From contig NZ_MSKL01000029.1 of assembly GCF_001937665.1 (NCBI RefSeq), positions 1-64,000 of the forward strand: 64,000 nucleotides of DNA. The letters are read 5' to 3'. The DNA is from Actinomyces oris. GTDB lineage: Bacteria; Actinomycetota; Actinomycetes; Actinomycetales; Actinomycetaceae. Every line of letters begins with the position of its first letter. Positions within the stretch are counted from its first letter, which is position 1. The notes beneath the pieces are model-generated. The model searched no databases. It worked only from the letters and a program-made list of their open reading frames with translations, and was not told the DNA's origin. The position numbers and the translations under genes are program-made. Below, one piece after another: positions 17,688-26,231 of this stretch.

Positions 17688-19258
17688 GCCCGCTCGCCTC
17701 GGTCTTCAGGTGAGGAGGCTGCACCGCCCTCACGCGCCGCCAGGTCGGTCAGTACCGTGGCGGCGAGTTCTGTGACGTCTCCGGCCCCGACTGTCAGCAG
17801 CAGGTCACCGGGGCGCGCCAGGTCGGCCACCGTGTGCGCGGCGTCGAGGCGCTCGGCGACGAATCTGGCTCTGCCACCGGGGACCTCCTGGGCGACCGTG
17901 TTTCCTGTGACACCGGGGAAGTCCGACTGCGTCTCTCGAGCGGGGTAGACATCCGTGATGACGACGGCGTCAGCCAGGGCAAGTGCCTGTCCGAAGCGGT
18001 CGGCGAAGGCCCTGGTACGGGAGAACAGGTGCGGCTGGAACAGAACCAGGACCCGGCCTCCGCGCTCCTGGGCCACGCCCCGCGCCGTACGCAGCAGTGC
18101 CTCGATCTCCGTGGGGTGGTGGGCGTAGTCGTCGATGACGCGCACGCCGTCGACCTCGCCCCTGTCCTCGAAACGCCGGCCCGTACCTCCGAACGCTCCC
18201 AGTGCCCGGGCCATTCGGACGGGTTCGACGCCGAGCTCGATGCCCGCGGCCCAGGCGCCGGCGGCGTCGAGGGCCACATGGTCGCCGGGCACGGCAAGCA
18301 CAAGCTCAACCGGGCTGTGGACCGCCTCCTCGCCGGTGCCGCCGGCGGGCGCACGGTCGGTCGCCGCGGTGAGGGTCAGCAGCGCATGAGTGGTTGAGGC
18401 TCCGCGATCCTGGATATCCAGGTGGACGTGTCCCTCCCCCACGAGCGCTCCGCCGGGGAGGGTGTCGGGGCCTCCGAAGGAGTAGGTGACCACGCGCAGG
18501 CCCTCGGCGGCTGCGGACTGCGCCAGACGCAGTGCGCCGGCGTCGGCGGCGCAGGCAACCAGGAGCCCCCCGGGCACCAGACGGTGAGCAAAGTCGACGA
18601 ATGCCTCCTCGAAGGCCTCCGCGGTGCCGTAGCTGTCGAGGTGGTCGGGCTCGACGTTGGTGACGATCTCCACGCGGGGCGAGTAGTTGAGGAAGGAGCG
18701 GTCGGACTCATCGGCCTCCGCGACCAGGGCGGGACCGCTCCCCAGGTGGGCTCCGGTCCCCAGGGCCCGCACGACCCCGCCGATGGCGAAGGAGGGGTCG
18801 GCGCCGGCATCCGTGAGGGCCTCGGCGAGCATGCCTGAGGTCGTCGTCTTGCCGTGCGCACCCGCCACGGCGACGAAGTCCAGCCCCTGAGCGGCCAGGG
18901 CCAGCGCCTGAGACCGGTGGATGACCTCCTGGTCCCGCCGGCGGGCCTCAGCGAGCTCCGGGTTGGTCTCCTTGATCGCGGTCGACACCACGACTGTGCT
19001 CCGCTCGGGAACGTGTGCGGCGTCATGCCCCAGGTGGGTCGTGATGCCCAGGTCGGTCAGGTGGTCGAAGGCGGGACCGCCACGGGCGTCGGAGCCGGAG
19101 ACCCGGGCCCCACGGGCGGCGAGAAGCTGAGCGACCACGCTCATCCCCGCTCCCCCGATACCAATGAGGTGAAAGGCCCTGTCTGCCAGCGTGCATTGGT
19201 CGCCGCCGGCCGGCCGGCCGGCGGTGCGGGAGCTGTCCTGGGATGTCGTGGCGGTCAT
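17684..19258 (-). CDS. murC: UDP-N-acetylmuramate--L-alanine ligase
   Basis: 524 aa. MurC adds the first residue (L-Ala) of the stem peptide to UDP-MurNAc. The N-terminal nucleotide-sugar site has GIGGAGMS (33-40), the ATP loop is GAHGKTTTSG (133-142), and EADESDRSFLNYSP and NVEPDHLDSYGT are the central-domain motifs. DDYAHHPTEIEALL and FQPHLFSRTRAF mark the C-terminal domain. The start overlaps the murG stop by 4 nt and the stop overlaps ftsQ by 4 nt. The murG-murC-ftsQ order is typical of actinobacteria. Confidence 0.97.
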   Translation of the reverse strand: MTATTSQDSSRTAGRPAGGDQCTLADRAFHLIGIGGAGMSVVAQLLAARGARVSGSDARGGPAFDHLTDLGITTHLGHDAAHVPERSTVVVSTAIKETNPELAEARRRDQEVIHRSQALALAAQGLDFVAVAGAHGKTTTSGMLAEALTDAGADPSFAIGGVVRALGTGAHLGSGPALVAEADESDRSFLNYSPRVEIVTNVEPDHLDSYGTAEAFEEAFVDFAHRLVPGGLLVACAADAGALRLAQSAAAEGLRVVTYSFGGPDTLPGGALVGEGHVHLDIQDRGASTTHALLTLTAATDRAPAGGTGEEAVHSPVELVLAVPGDHVALDAAGAWAAGIELGVEPVRMARALGAFGGTGRRFEDRGEVDGVRVIDDYAHHPTEIEALLRTARGVAQERGGRVLVLFQPHLFSRTRAFADRFGQALALADAVVITDVYPARETQSDFPGVTGNTVAQEVPGGRARFVAERLDAAHTVADLARPGDLLLTVGAGDVTELAATVLTDLAAREGGAASSPEDRGERA

Positions 19259-20514
19259 GCCGCATTCTCCTCATCAGTGGGAGTGCCGTGGATGGAGGCG
19301 CACTGCTGGATGAGGGCGGCCAAGCGTGCCGCCGCATCCTGGACGCCGGTGGAGGCAGCGGCCCGGGCCATGGCGGCCTGCCGCTCAGGGTCGGAGATGA
19401 GCATCGCGAAGTCAAGGATGTCGGAGGGCGTGAGATCGGCGTCGAGCACCATGCGTCCGCCTCCTGAGGCCAGGACGTCAGCCGCGTTGAGACGTTGCTC
19501 CCCGTTGCCGATCGGCAAGGGGACGTAGAGCGCTGGAAGTCCCAGAGCCGTGATCTCTGCGACGGTACCGGCGCCGGACCGGCACAGGACTCCGTCGGCG
19601 CAGGCGTAGGCCTGTTCCATCGTGGTCAGGTAGTCGAGCACGTGGTACCGCCCAGTGAGGTCCTCCGCAGCACCTGAGGCCACTGCCGCCTCGAGAGCGG
19701 CGCGCACCGGGGCGTCCTTGTCCTTACCGGTCAGGTGCAGCACCTGCAGTCCGGTGGGCAGGGAGCCCAGCGACTCACTCAGAACCTCGTTGAGATGCTG
19801 GGCCCCCAGGGAGCCGCCCGTCACCAACAGCGTGGGCAGGTCGGGGTCGAGTCCCAGTGCCTGCGCACCCTCGACGCGAGCCCGGCGCGTCCCCTCGCTC
19901 GTGGCCCTCTGCGCCACCAGGGTGGCGATGGCCGGGCGCAGCGGCAGTCCTGTGACCTCGGTGCGTCCCTTGGATGCCTTGAGGCGGGTGGAGGCGAAGG
20001 TCAGGGCGACCGCCTGAGCCCAGGACGCCCCCAGTCGGTTGGCCAGCCCCGGGCGGGCGTTCTGCTCATGGATGACGACCGGTACGCCGGCCTTCCTGGC
20101 GGCCAGGTAGGCCGGGGTCGACACGTAGCCGCCGAAACCGACGACGACGTCGGCCCTGACCGTCTCAATGGCCTCGGTGGCCGCGCTGATCGCCTTCCCC
20201 AGCCGGTGCGGCAGACGCAGCAGGTCACCGCTCGGGCGCCGAGGCAGAGGGACCCTGGGAACGAGCGCCAGCTCGAAGCCGGCCTCGGGCACCAGCCGAT
20301 TCTCCAGTCCTTCGGCGGTCCCCAGGACGAGGATCTGCGTACGAGGATCGCCGCCCAGGGCCGGGTCCTGCAGGGCCGCGGCCGTGGCCAGCAACGGGTT
20401 GACATGGCCGGCAGTGCCCCCACCGGCCAGCAGTACCCGCAACGGCCGGGGCCGCTCCGCGCCGCTGGGACCCACCTGCTGGGGCGAGTTTGCGCTCTCA
20501 CTTGTCTCGGGCAC
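19255..20514 (-). CDS. murG: UDP-GlcNAc:lipid I N-acetylglucosaminyltransferase MurG
   Basis: 419 aa from the GTG at 20514, chosen because AAGGAGG lies just upstream; an upstream TTG (20532) overlaps that ribosome site. MurG adds GlcNAc to lipid I to make lipid II on the inner membrane face. LLAGGGTAGHVNPLLATAAAL is the N-terminal Gly-rich loop, VVGFGGYVSTPAYLAA and VIHEQNARPGLANRLGA the acceptor side, and VTGGSLGAQHLN and CRSGAGTVAEITALGLPAL the UDP-GlcNAc site. The start lies 17 nt inside the ftsW 3' end, and the stop overlaps murC by 4 nt. Confidence 0.96.
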   Translation of the reverse strand: MPETSESANSPQQVGPSGAERPRPLRVLLAGGGTAGHVNPLLATAAALQDPALGGDPRTQILVLGTAEGLENRLVPEAGFELALVPRVPLPRRPSGDLLRLPHRLGKAISAATEAIETVRADVVVGFGGYVSTPAYLAARKAGVPVVIHEQNARPGLANRLGASWAQAVALTFASTRLKASKGRTEVTGLPLRPAIATLVAQRATSEGTRRARVEGAQALGLDPDLPTLLVTGGSLGAQHLNEVLSESLGSLPTGLQVLHLTGKDKDAPVRAALEAAVASGAAEDLTGRYHVLDYLTTMEQAYACADGVLCRSGAGTVAEITALGLPALYVPLPIGNGEQRLNAADVLASGGGRMVLDADLTPSDILDFAMLISDPERQAAMARAAASTGVQDAAARLAALIQQCASIHGTPTDEENAA

Positions 20515-22033
20515 GGTTCCTCCTTGGGACAATCACTGCCAGGGAACGACGCAGCGCCCCGGGACTCGTGGACAGGGCCTCCTGCGCGCCGGGTTCGTGG
20601 CGCGCGAAGGCGAGAAGCACCCCGATGGCCAGGAGGACCGACACCAGCGCGGTCCCTCCACGGCTGACGAGGGGAAGCGGGACTCCCAGCACCGGCAGCG
20701 CGCCGGTGACGACCCCCATGTTGATGATCGCCTGCCCCACGATCCACGCACCGATGGCCGAGGTCGTGGCCACGACGTACGTGGAGGTGTGACGTCTCAT
20801 GAGCCGCAGGCAGCAAGCACCGATGGCGGCGAACAGGGCGATGACGACGAGCGTACCCACCAGTCCGAACTCCTCACCGAGCACGGCGAAGATGTAGTCG
20901 GAGTCGGCCTGGGTGAGGTAGCCCCACTTCTGGCGCGAGGATCCCGGTCCCACCCCGAGCCAGCCTCCGGTCCCCAGCGCCCACATCCCGTGCTTGGGTT
21001 GGTATCCCACGCCCGTGGGGTCCGCGCCCTCGGGATGGATCCAGGCGGTGATCCGGGCGCGCCGGTTGGCGCTGAGCATGGAGGCGGCCGCGAACATGAC
21101 GACGCCACCGGCACCCAGGAGGGCGAACCAGCGCTTCCTCATTCCCCCCACCCACAGGGCTCCGGCGACGATGCTCACCAGAATGATGACGGTTCCCAGA
21201 TCCTGTCCGCCGAAGACAGTCAGGATCGCAACGGCGACGCCGCACCAGCCCGCCGCCCACACCCGGTCGCGAGGGCGCTTGTCCGTGTACCAGGTCACCA
21301 GGGTGCCCAGGACCAGGGCGAGGGCCACCTTGATGAACTCCGAGGGCTGGGCCGTGCCGACCCCCGGGACCTGGATCCAGTTGCGGTTGCCGTAGACGTT
21401 GACACCGATGGGCGTGAACACCAGGCACTGCATGGCGATCGTCAGCACCAGGAGGACCCAGGCCATCCGCGGGAACCAGGACAGCGGTATGCGGGAGACC
21501 CCCACCATGCCCAGGGTCCCCACCGCCGCGAAGATGAGGTACTTGGCGAAGTCGGTGAAGGCGTTGCCACCGTTGGCGGCAACAGTCACCGACTGCACGG
21601 AGAAGACCATGATGAGTCCGAAGGTCTCCAGCACCAGGGTGGAGACGAGCAGGCAGTAGTAGGTCAGAGTCACCTGCTCGGAGCTCCGAGCGGAGTCGGG
21701 CCCGCCGGCTGAGGGACGCCGACGACGCTTCTGAGAGGCACCATCGACCTGGGAGCCCCCATCACCGTCCCAGGGCCGCGAGAGCCGCTCGCCCCAGTGC
21801 GCCAGGCGCCTGCGCCAGGCGTCACGCAGGCGATCACGCGACCCCGTGGGCAGTGAGCCGGATGGCTTCCTCGGCTGCTTGGACGGCGTGGCCGTCCCCC
21901 TCCGGGGCGCGGTCCGCTCCTGCTTGCGACCGGCGCCGGCCTCTTGTGGCGAACGTGCGGACGCCCGCGAGGAGCCTGACGAGGAGGGGGTCGACGAGCG
22001 GGGAGCGGTTGCCGAGGTGGACCCGGTCTTCAC
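20498..22033 (-). CDS. ftsW: Septal peptidoglycan polymerase FtsW (SEDS family)
   Basis: 511 aa. The N-terminal ~125 residues are Ser/Arg/Pro-rich and cytoplasmic. The SEDS core has about ten membrane segments, starting TYYCLLVSTLVLETFGLIMVFS. Conserved blocks include NWIQVPGVGTAQPSEFIKVALAL, GTVIILVSIVAGALWVGG, LTQADSDYIFAVLGEEFGLVG and LPLVSRGGTALVSVLLAIGVLL, the last being the family signature. FtsW polymerises glycan from lipid II together with its class B PBP partner, encoded about 6 kb upstream as ftsI. The start overlaps murD by 4 nt. Confidence 0.96.
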   Translation of the reverse strand: MKTGSTSATAPRSSTPSSSGSSRASARSPQEAGAGRKQERTAPRRGTATPSKQPRKPSGSLPTGSRDRLRDAWRRRLAHWGERLSRPWDGDGGSQVDGASQKRRRRPSAGGPDSARSSEQVTLTYYCLLVSTLVLETFGLIMVFSVQSVTVAANGGNAFTDFAKYLIFAAVGTLGMVGVSRIPLSWFPRMAWVLLVLTIAMQCLVFTPIGVNVYGNRNWIQVPGVGTAQPSEFIKVALALVLGTLVTWYTDKRPRDRVWAAGWCGVAVAILTVFGGQDLGTVIILVSIVAGALWVGGMRKRWFALLGAGGVVMFAAASMLSANRRARITAWIHPEGADPTGVGYQPKHGMWALGTGGWLGVGPGSSRQKWGYLTQADSDYIFAVLGEEFGLVGTLVVIALFAAIGACCLRLMRRHTSTYVVATTSAIGAWIVGQAIINMGVVTGALPVLGVPLPLVSRGGTALVSVLLAIGVLLAFARHEPGAQEALSTSPGALRRSLAVIVPRRNRARDK

Positions 22034-23589
22034 AGCTGCTCCTGGTCGCCGGAGGCGTCCGTGTCCCGGCCGCCATCGCTCCGGGTGTAGGCCTGGGCTT
22101 CGGCGGCGAACAGGTCACCGCGCTGGGCGTAGGACGTGAACTGGTCCCAGGAGGCGCAGGCAGGGGCCAGTATGACGGTGTCACCACTGCGGGCCATGGC
22201 ACCGGCGGCCTCCACGGCCGCGGCGCTCACCTGCTCGGCGGTGCCGTCACTGACGCGGGTGACGGGCAGGCCGGGGGCCTCCCGCTCCAGAGCCGCCAGG
22301 ATGTCGTCCTGGTCCTTACCGATGACCACGGCGCCGCGCAGGTGGGGGCGCACCGTGCGGACCAGATCGAAGAACTGGGCGCCCTTGGTGTCACCGCCGC
22401 AGATCCAGACGCCGGTCCCCTGCGGCAGAGAGGTCAGCGCGGCCTCGGCGGAGTGCGGGTTGGTGGCCTTGGAGTCGTCGACCCAGGCAATGCCGTCCGC
22501 CTCGGCGACGGTGACGATCCGGTGGGCTCCGGGACTGTAGGCGCGCAGTCCGGCCACGACCGCCTCCGGGTCGACTCCGGCCGCACGGGCCAGTGCGGCG
22601 GCCGCCAGGGCGTCGGCCAGCAGGTGCGCGGGAAGGTTCTGGGCGCGCCGCCCTGGCGCCAGGTGCGCGAGGTCGGCGGTGGTGGCCAGCTCGATGCCAC
22701 TGGAGCGTCGCTGGGCGTGGAAGGCGCGGTCGACCAGCAGGTCCTCGACCATGCCGACCTGTCCCAGCGCCGGAGCGGCCAGGGTGAAGCCGACAGCGCG
22801 ACAGCCCTCGACGACGTCGGCCTGACGGACCATGTCCTCGGTGGTGGCGTCGGCGAGGTTGTAGACGGCGGCCAGCCGGGTGCGGGAGTAGACGCGGGCC
22901 TTGTCCTGGGCGTACGCCTCCAGACCCCCGTGCCAGTCGAGGTGGTCGGCGGCCAGGTTGAGGCAGGCCGAGGCCAGGGGCGCCAGGGTCCTGGTGGTGT
23001 GGAGCTGGAAGCTGGACAGCTCCACGGCCAGGGCGTCGGCGCTGCCGGCGAGGACCGCCTCAATGACGGGGGTACCGATGTTGCCGACGGCCGGGGCCGT
23101 GAGCCCCTGGGCCGCCAGGATCGCCGAGAGCATGCTGACCGTGGTGGTCTTGCCGTCCGTACCGGTCAGAGTCAGCCAGGGGACGTCCGGACGCGATGAG
23201 TCCTGCTGGATCCTCCAGGCCAGCTCGACCTCGCTCCAGGTCTCGATACCCGCCGCCTCAGCGCTTCGCAGGACCGGCCCGGTGGCCGGGACTCCGGGCG
23301 AGACGACGAGGAGCCGCGCCGGTGAGTCCGCCAGGGCGGCAGCGGTCGCCTCAGCGTCGGCGATCGTGGTGGAGGCCACGGGGGTCTCCAGCGTCTCGAT
23401 GGAGGACTCACGGCTGTCGAAGACGTGGATGCGGGCCCCCAGTGTGGCCAGGGCATCGACGACGGCGCGCCCGGTGCGCCCGAGTCCGACGACGACCACG
23501 TGGGCGCCGTCGAGCTGGTCGCTCAGGGACCCGCCGGGGCCGGTGACGGCGCTGGGCGGATCACCGGGGACTTCAGTCAGACTGGTCAC
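22030..23589 (-). CDS. murD: UDP-N-acetylmuramoyl-L-alanine--D-glutamate ligase
   Basis: 519 aa, GTG start at 23589. MurD adds D-Glu to UDP-MurNAc-L-Ala. The N-terminal Rossmann-like motif is VVGLGRTGRAVVDAL, VSPGVPATGPVL is the UMP-binding segment, GTDGKTTT (143-150) is the ATP loop, and ELSSFQLHTT and LNLAADHLDWHGG are central-domain motifs. DDSKATNPHSAEAAL marks the C-terminal domain. It lies between mraY (105-nt gap) and ftsW (4-nt overlap). Confidence 0.97.
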   Translation of the reverse strand: MTSLTEVPGDPPSAVTGPGGSLSDQLDGAHVVVVGLGRTGRAVVDALATLGARIHVFDSRESSIETLETPVASTTIADAEATAAALADSPARLLVVSPGVPATGPVLRSAEAAGIETWSEVELAWRIQQDSSRPDVPWLTLTGTDGKTTTVSMLSAILAAQGLTAPAVGNIGTPVIEAVLAGSADALAVELSSFQLHTTRTLAPLASACLNLAADHLDWHGGLEAYAQDKARVYSRTRLAAVYNLADATTEDMVRQADVVEGCRAVGFTLAAPALGQVGMVEDLLVDRAFHAQRRSSGIELATTADLAHLAPGRRAQNLPAHLLADALAAAALARAAGVDPEAVVAGLRAYSPGAHRIVTVAEADGIAWVDDSKATNPHSAEAALTSLPQGTGVWICGGDTKGAQFFDLVRTVRPHLRGAVVIGKDQDDILAALEREAPGLPVTRVSDGTAEQVSAAAVEAAGAMARSGDTVILAPACASWDQFTSYAQRGDLFAAEAQAYTRSDGGRDTDASGDQEQL

Positions 23590-23694
23590 GGTGCGGGCTC
23601 ACGCTCCTGGTTCCTCGCTGCTCCTCGCCGGGCGGCCGGCGGGATATGACTGCATCAATGGTTCGTCGGGTCGCAGAGGCCCGAGCATCCCGGC

Positions 23695-24795
23695 TCACCC
23701 GAAGATGAGCTGGCGCAGGTACTCGGCGTAGAAGAGTCCGAGTCCCGCGATGACGCACAGGCCGGCGATGATCCAGAAGCGGATCACCACATTGACCTCG
23801 GTCCATCCTCCCAGTTCGAAGTGGTGATGCAGTGGAGCCATGCGGAAGACGCGTCGGCCTGTCGACTTGAACGAGACGATCTGGATGATGTCGCTCATGA
23901 CCTCGGCCAGGAAGAGTCCGCCCAGGATGACGGCGAGGAACTCGGTGCGGGTAAGGATCGACAGGCCGGCGACGGCCCCTCCCAGGGCCAGCGACCCGGT
24001 GTCGCCCATGAAGATCTTGGCCGGTGAGGCGTTCCACCACAGGAAGCCGAAGCAGGCACCCATGAGGGCGGCGGCGATCATGGCCAGATCTCGTGGGTCC
24101 CTGACCTGGTAGCAGGTGGTGGGGACCATGGTCTCGTGGCCGTAGTTGCAGGACTGGTTCGTCTGCCACACCCCGATGAGCGTGTAGGCGCCGAAGACCA
24201 TGGCGGAGGCGCCGGCGGCCAGTCCGTCGAGACCGTCGGTGAGGTTGACGGCGTTGGACCAGGCGGTGATGAGGAAGTTGGCCCACAGGATGAACAGGAT
24301 GAGCCCGACGACGCTGCCGGCAAAGGCCAGATTGATCGCCGAGTCCCGGGCGAAGGAGATCCGGGTGGAGGCGGGGGTGAGCCCGTTGCGGTCCGCGAAG
24401 TGCAGGGCCGCCACCGAGAATCCGATACCGATGAGCGCCTGCCCCACGATCTTCTGCCAGGCCCGCAGCCCCAGGGAGCGCTGCTTGGAGATCTTCTCGA
24501 AGTCGTCCAGGAATCCGATGAGCCCGAGCCCGACGATGAGGAAGAGCAGCAGGACCCCGGAGGCGCGCGGAGTGCGCAGCTGGGTGAGATTGGCCAGGGT
24601 GTATCCCAGGACGGTGGAGATGATGATGACGAGGCCGCCCATGGTCGGCGTGCCGCGCTTGGTGAAGTGTCCCTGGGGGCCGTCCTGGCGGATGAACTGT
24701 CCGTACTCCTTGGCGTGGAGGTAGCGGATGAGCAGAGGGGTCCCCAACAGGGTGCCCACCAGTCCGACCACGCCGGAGATGAGGATGGCGGTCAT
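23695..24795 (-). CDS. mraY: Phospho-N-acetylmuramoyl-pentapeptide-transferase
   Basis: 366 aa, start ATG 24795 with AAGGAGG upstream. MraY transfers phospho-MurNAc-pentapeptide to undecaprenyl phosphate to make lipid I. Ten membrane segments are visible. Conserved residues sit in GTPTMGGLVIIIS, LIGFLDDFEK (the DD pair), TAWSNAVNLTDGLDGLAAG, FMGDTGSLALGG and the His-rich loop FRMAPLHHHFELGGW near the C-terminus. Its start codon overlaps the murF stop by 4 nt. The ATG-side Lys-rich loop (KEYGQFIRQDGPQGHFTKRG) is also typical. Confidence 0.97.
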   Translation of the reverse strand: MTAILISGVVGLVGTLLGTPLLIRYLHAKEYGQFIRQDGPQGHFTKRGTPTMGGLVIIISTVLGYTLANLTQLRTPRASGVLLLFLIVGLGLIGFLDDFEKISKQRSLGLRAWQKIVGQALIGIGFSVAALHFADRNGLTPASTRISFARDSAINLAFAGSVVGLILFILWANFLITAWSNAVNLTDGLDGLAAGASAMVFGAYTLIGVWQTNQSCNYGHETMVPTTCYQVRDPRDLAMIAAALMGACFGFLWWNASPAKIFMGDTGSLALGGAVAGLSILTRTEFLAVILGGLFLAEVMSDIIQIVSFKSTGRRVFRMAPLHHHFELGGWTEVNVVIRFWIIAGLCVIAGLGLFYAEYLRQLIFG

Positions 24796-26231
24796 CGGGG
24801 ACGAACCTCCTTGAGGTGATCGGCCAGGCGCCAGGCGCCCGAGCCGTTGGAGCCCTTGACCAGGACGGCGTCGCCGTCGGACAGCAGGGCGTCGATCTGG
24901 GAGATGGCGGTCGCGGCGTCATCGAAGCCGACGACCTCGACCCCTCGCGCCCCGGCCGCCTCGAGTGCCTCCTGGGTGGAGCCGATGCCGATGAGCATAG
25001 CGGCTCCGGCTTGGGCCGCTAGCTCTCCGGTGCGCGCGTGATCGGCGGCCGAGGACTCCCCCAGCTCGAGCATCTCGGAAACCACGACGACGCGACGCCG
25101 GTCCCCGGCCAGAGCCGGCAGTACGGCCAGCGCCGCCGTCATGGAGTCGATGTTGGCGTTGTAGGAGTCGTCGATAAGGAGAAGATCCCCACCGAGCTCC
25201 GACACATCCATGCGGTGGGGGCTCTCGATGCTCACGGAGCAGAGCCTCTCGGCGATGAGCTCCGGGGCGATCCCTGCGGCCAGGGCCAGTCCCGCGGCGG
25301 CCAGGGCGTTGGCGACGTTGTGAGCGCCGGCGACTGCCAGCTGGACGCGTCGGGGGGCGTCCAGACCGGGCAGGTGAAGGTCGAAGGCAGCTCGGGCGGC
25401 CGCGTCCAAGTCCACGTTCTCGGCCCTCAGGTCGGCCGCCCGACCTTGGGCGGAGAAGGTGAGGACCTGTGCCGGTGCGAGCTCGGCCATGGCTGCGGCG
25501 CGGGCGTCGTCGGCGTTGAGGACGGCGGTTCCTTCGGGCCGCAGGCCGGCGATGATCTCCGCCTTGGCCGCGGCGACGCCCTCGATGGAGCCGAAACCGC
25601 CCATGTGGGCGTGGCCGATCATGAGGACCCCGGCCGCGTCCAGGGGGGCGATGTCGGTGAGGTAGGCGATGTGCCCGGGCCCGGAGGCCCCCATCTCCAG
25701 GACGAGGTAGCGGGTGGACTCGTCGGCCTCCAGCACGGTCAGCGGCAGGCCGATCTCGTTGTTGAAGCTGGCCCTGGGGGCCACCGTGGGGCCGGAGGCG
25801 GCCAGGAGCTGACGGGTGAGGTCCTTAGTGGTGGTCTTGCCCACCGAGCCGGTCATCGCCACCACGGTGAGACACTCACCGCGCTCGGCCGCGGCCCGGC
25901 GCAGAGCGTCCAGGTGGGTACGGGCCAGCGCGCCGAGGGCCGTCACGGTGTCCTCCACGAGGACGAGCCCCATGGACGGCTCCTCGGTCCGCCCCTGAGA
26001 CAGCCCGCTGCGGGCGGCCTCCAGGTCGGAGACGATGGCTCCGACGGCGCCCAGGGCTCCGGCCGATCCCAGGTGGGCGTGGCCGTCGGTGCGTTCGCCG
26101 TGAACGGCGACGAACAGCGAGCCCTCGGCGGCCTGACGCGAGTCGGTGACGACCGGTCCGGTCACGGGGGCGTCCGGGCCGATGAGTCTGCCGCCGACGG
26201 CGGCCGCGATCTGACTCAGGCTGAGCCTCAT
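24792..26231 (-). CDS. murF: UDP-N-acetylmuramoyl-tripeptide--D-alanyl-D-alanine ligase
   Basis: 479 aa from the ATG at 26231 (MRLSLSQIAAAV), which overlaps the murE stop by 4 nt. The open frame extends further upstream, but only as a shadow of murE. MurF adds D-Ala-D-Ala to the UDP-MurNAc-tripeptide. The ATP loop is GSVGKTTTK (128-136). LEMGASGPGHIAYLTDIAPLDA, IDDSYNANIDSMTAAL and VLVKGSNGSGAW are further family blocks. Confidence 0.96.
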   Translation of the reverse strand: MRLSLSQIAAAVGGRLIGPDAPVTGPVVTDSRQAAEGSLFVAVHGERTDGHAHLGSAGALGAVGAIVSDLEAARSGLSQGRTEEPSMGLVLVEDTVTALGALARTHLDALRRAAAERGECLTVVAMTGSVGKTTTKDLTRQLLAASGPTVAPRASFNNEIGLPLTVLEADESTRYLVLEMGASGPGHIAYLTDIAPLDAAGVLMIGHAHMGGFGSIEGVAAAKAEIIAGLRPEGTAVLNADDARAAAMAELAPAQVLTFSAQGRAADLRAENVDLDAAARAAFDLHLPGLDAPRRVQLAVAGAHNVANALAAAGLALAAGIAPELIAERLCSVSIESPHRMDVSELGGDLLLIDDSYNANIDSMTAALAVLPALAGDRRRVVVVSEMLELGESSAADHARTGELAAQAGAAMLIGIGSTQEALEAAGARGVEVVGFDDAATAISQIDALLSDGDAVLVKGSNGSGAWRLADHLKEVRPR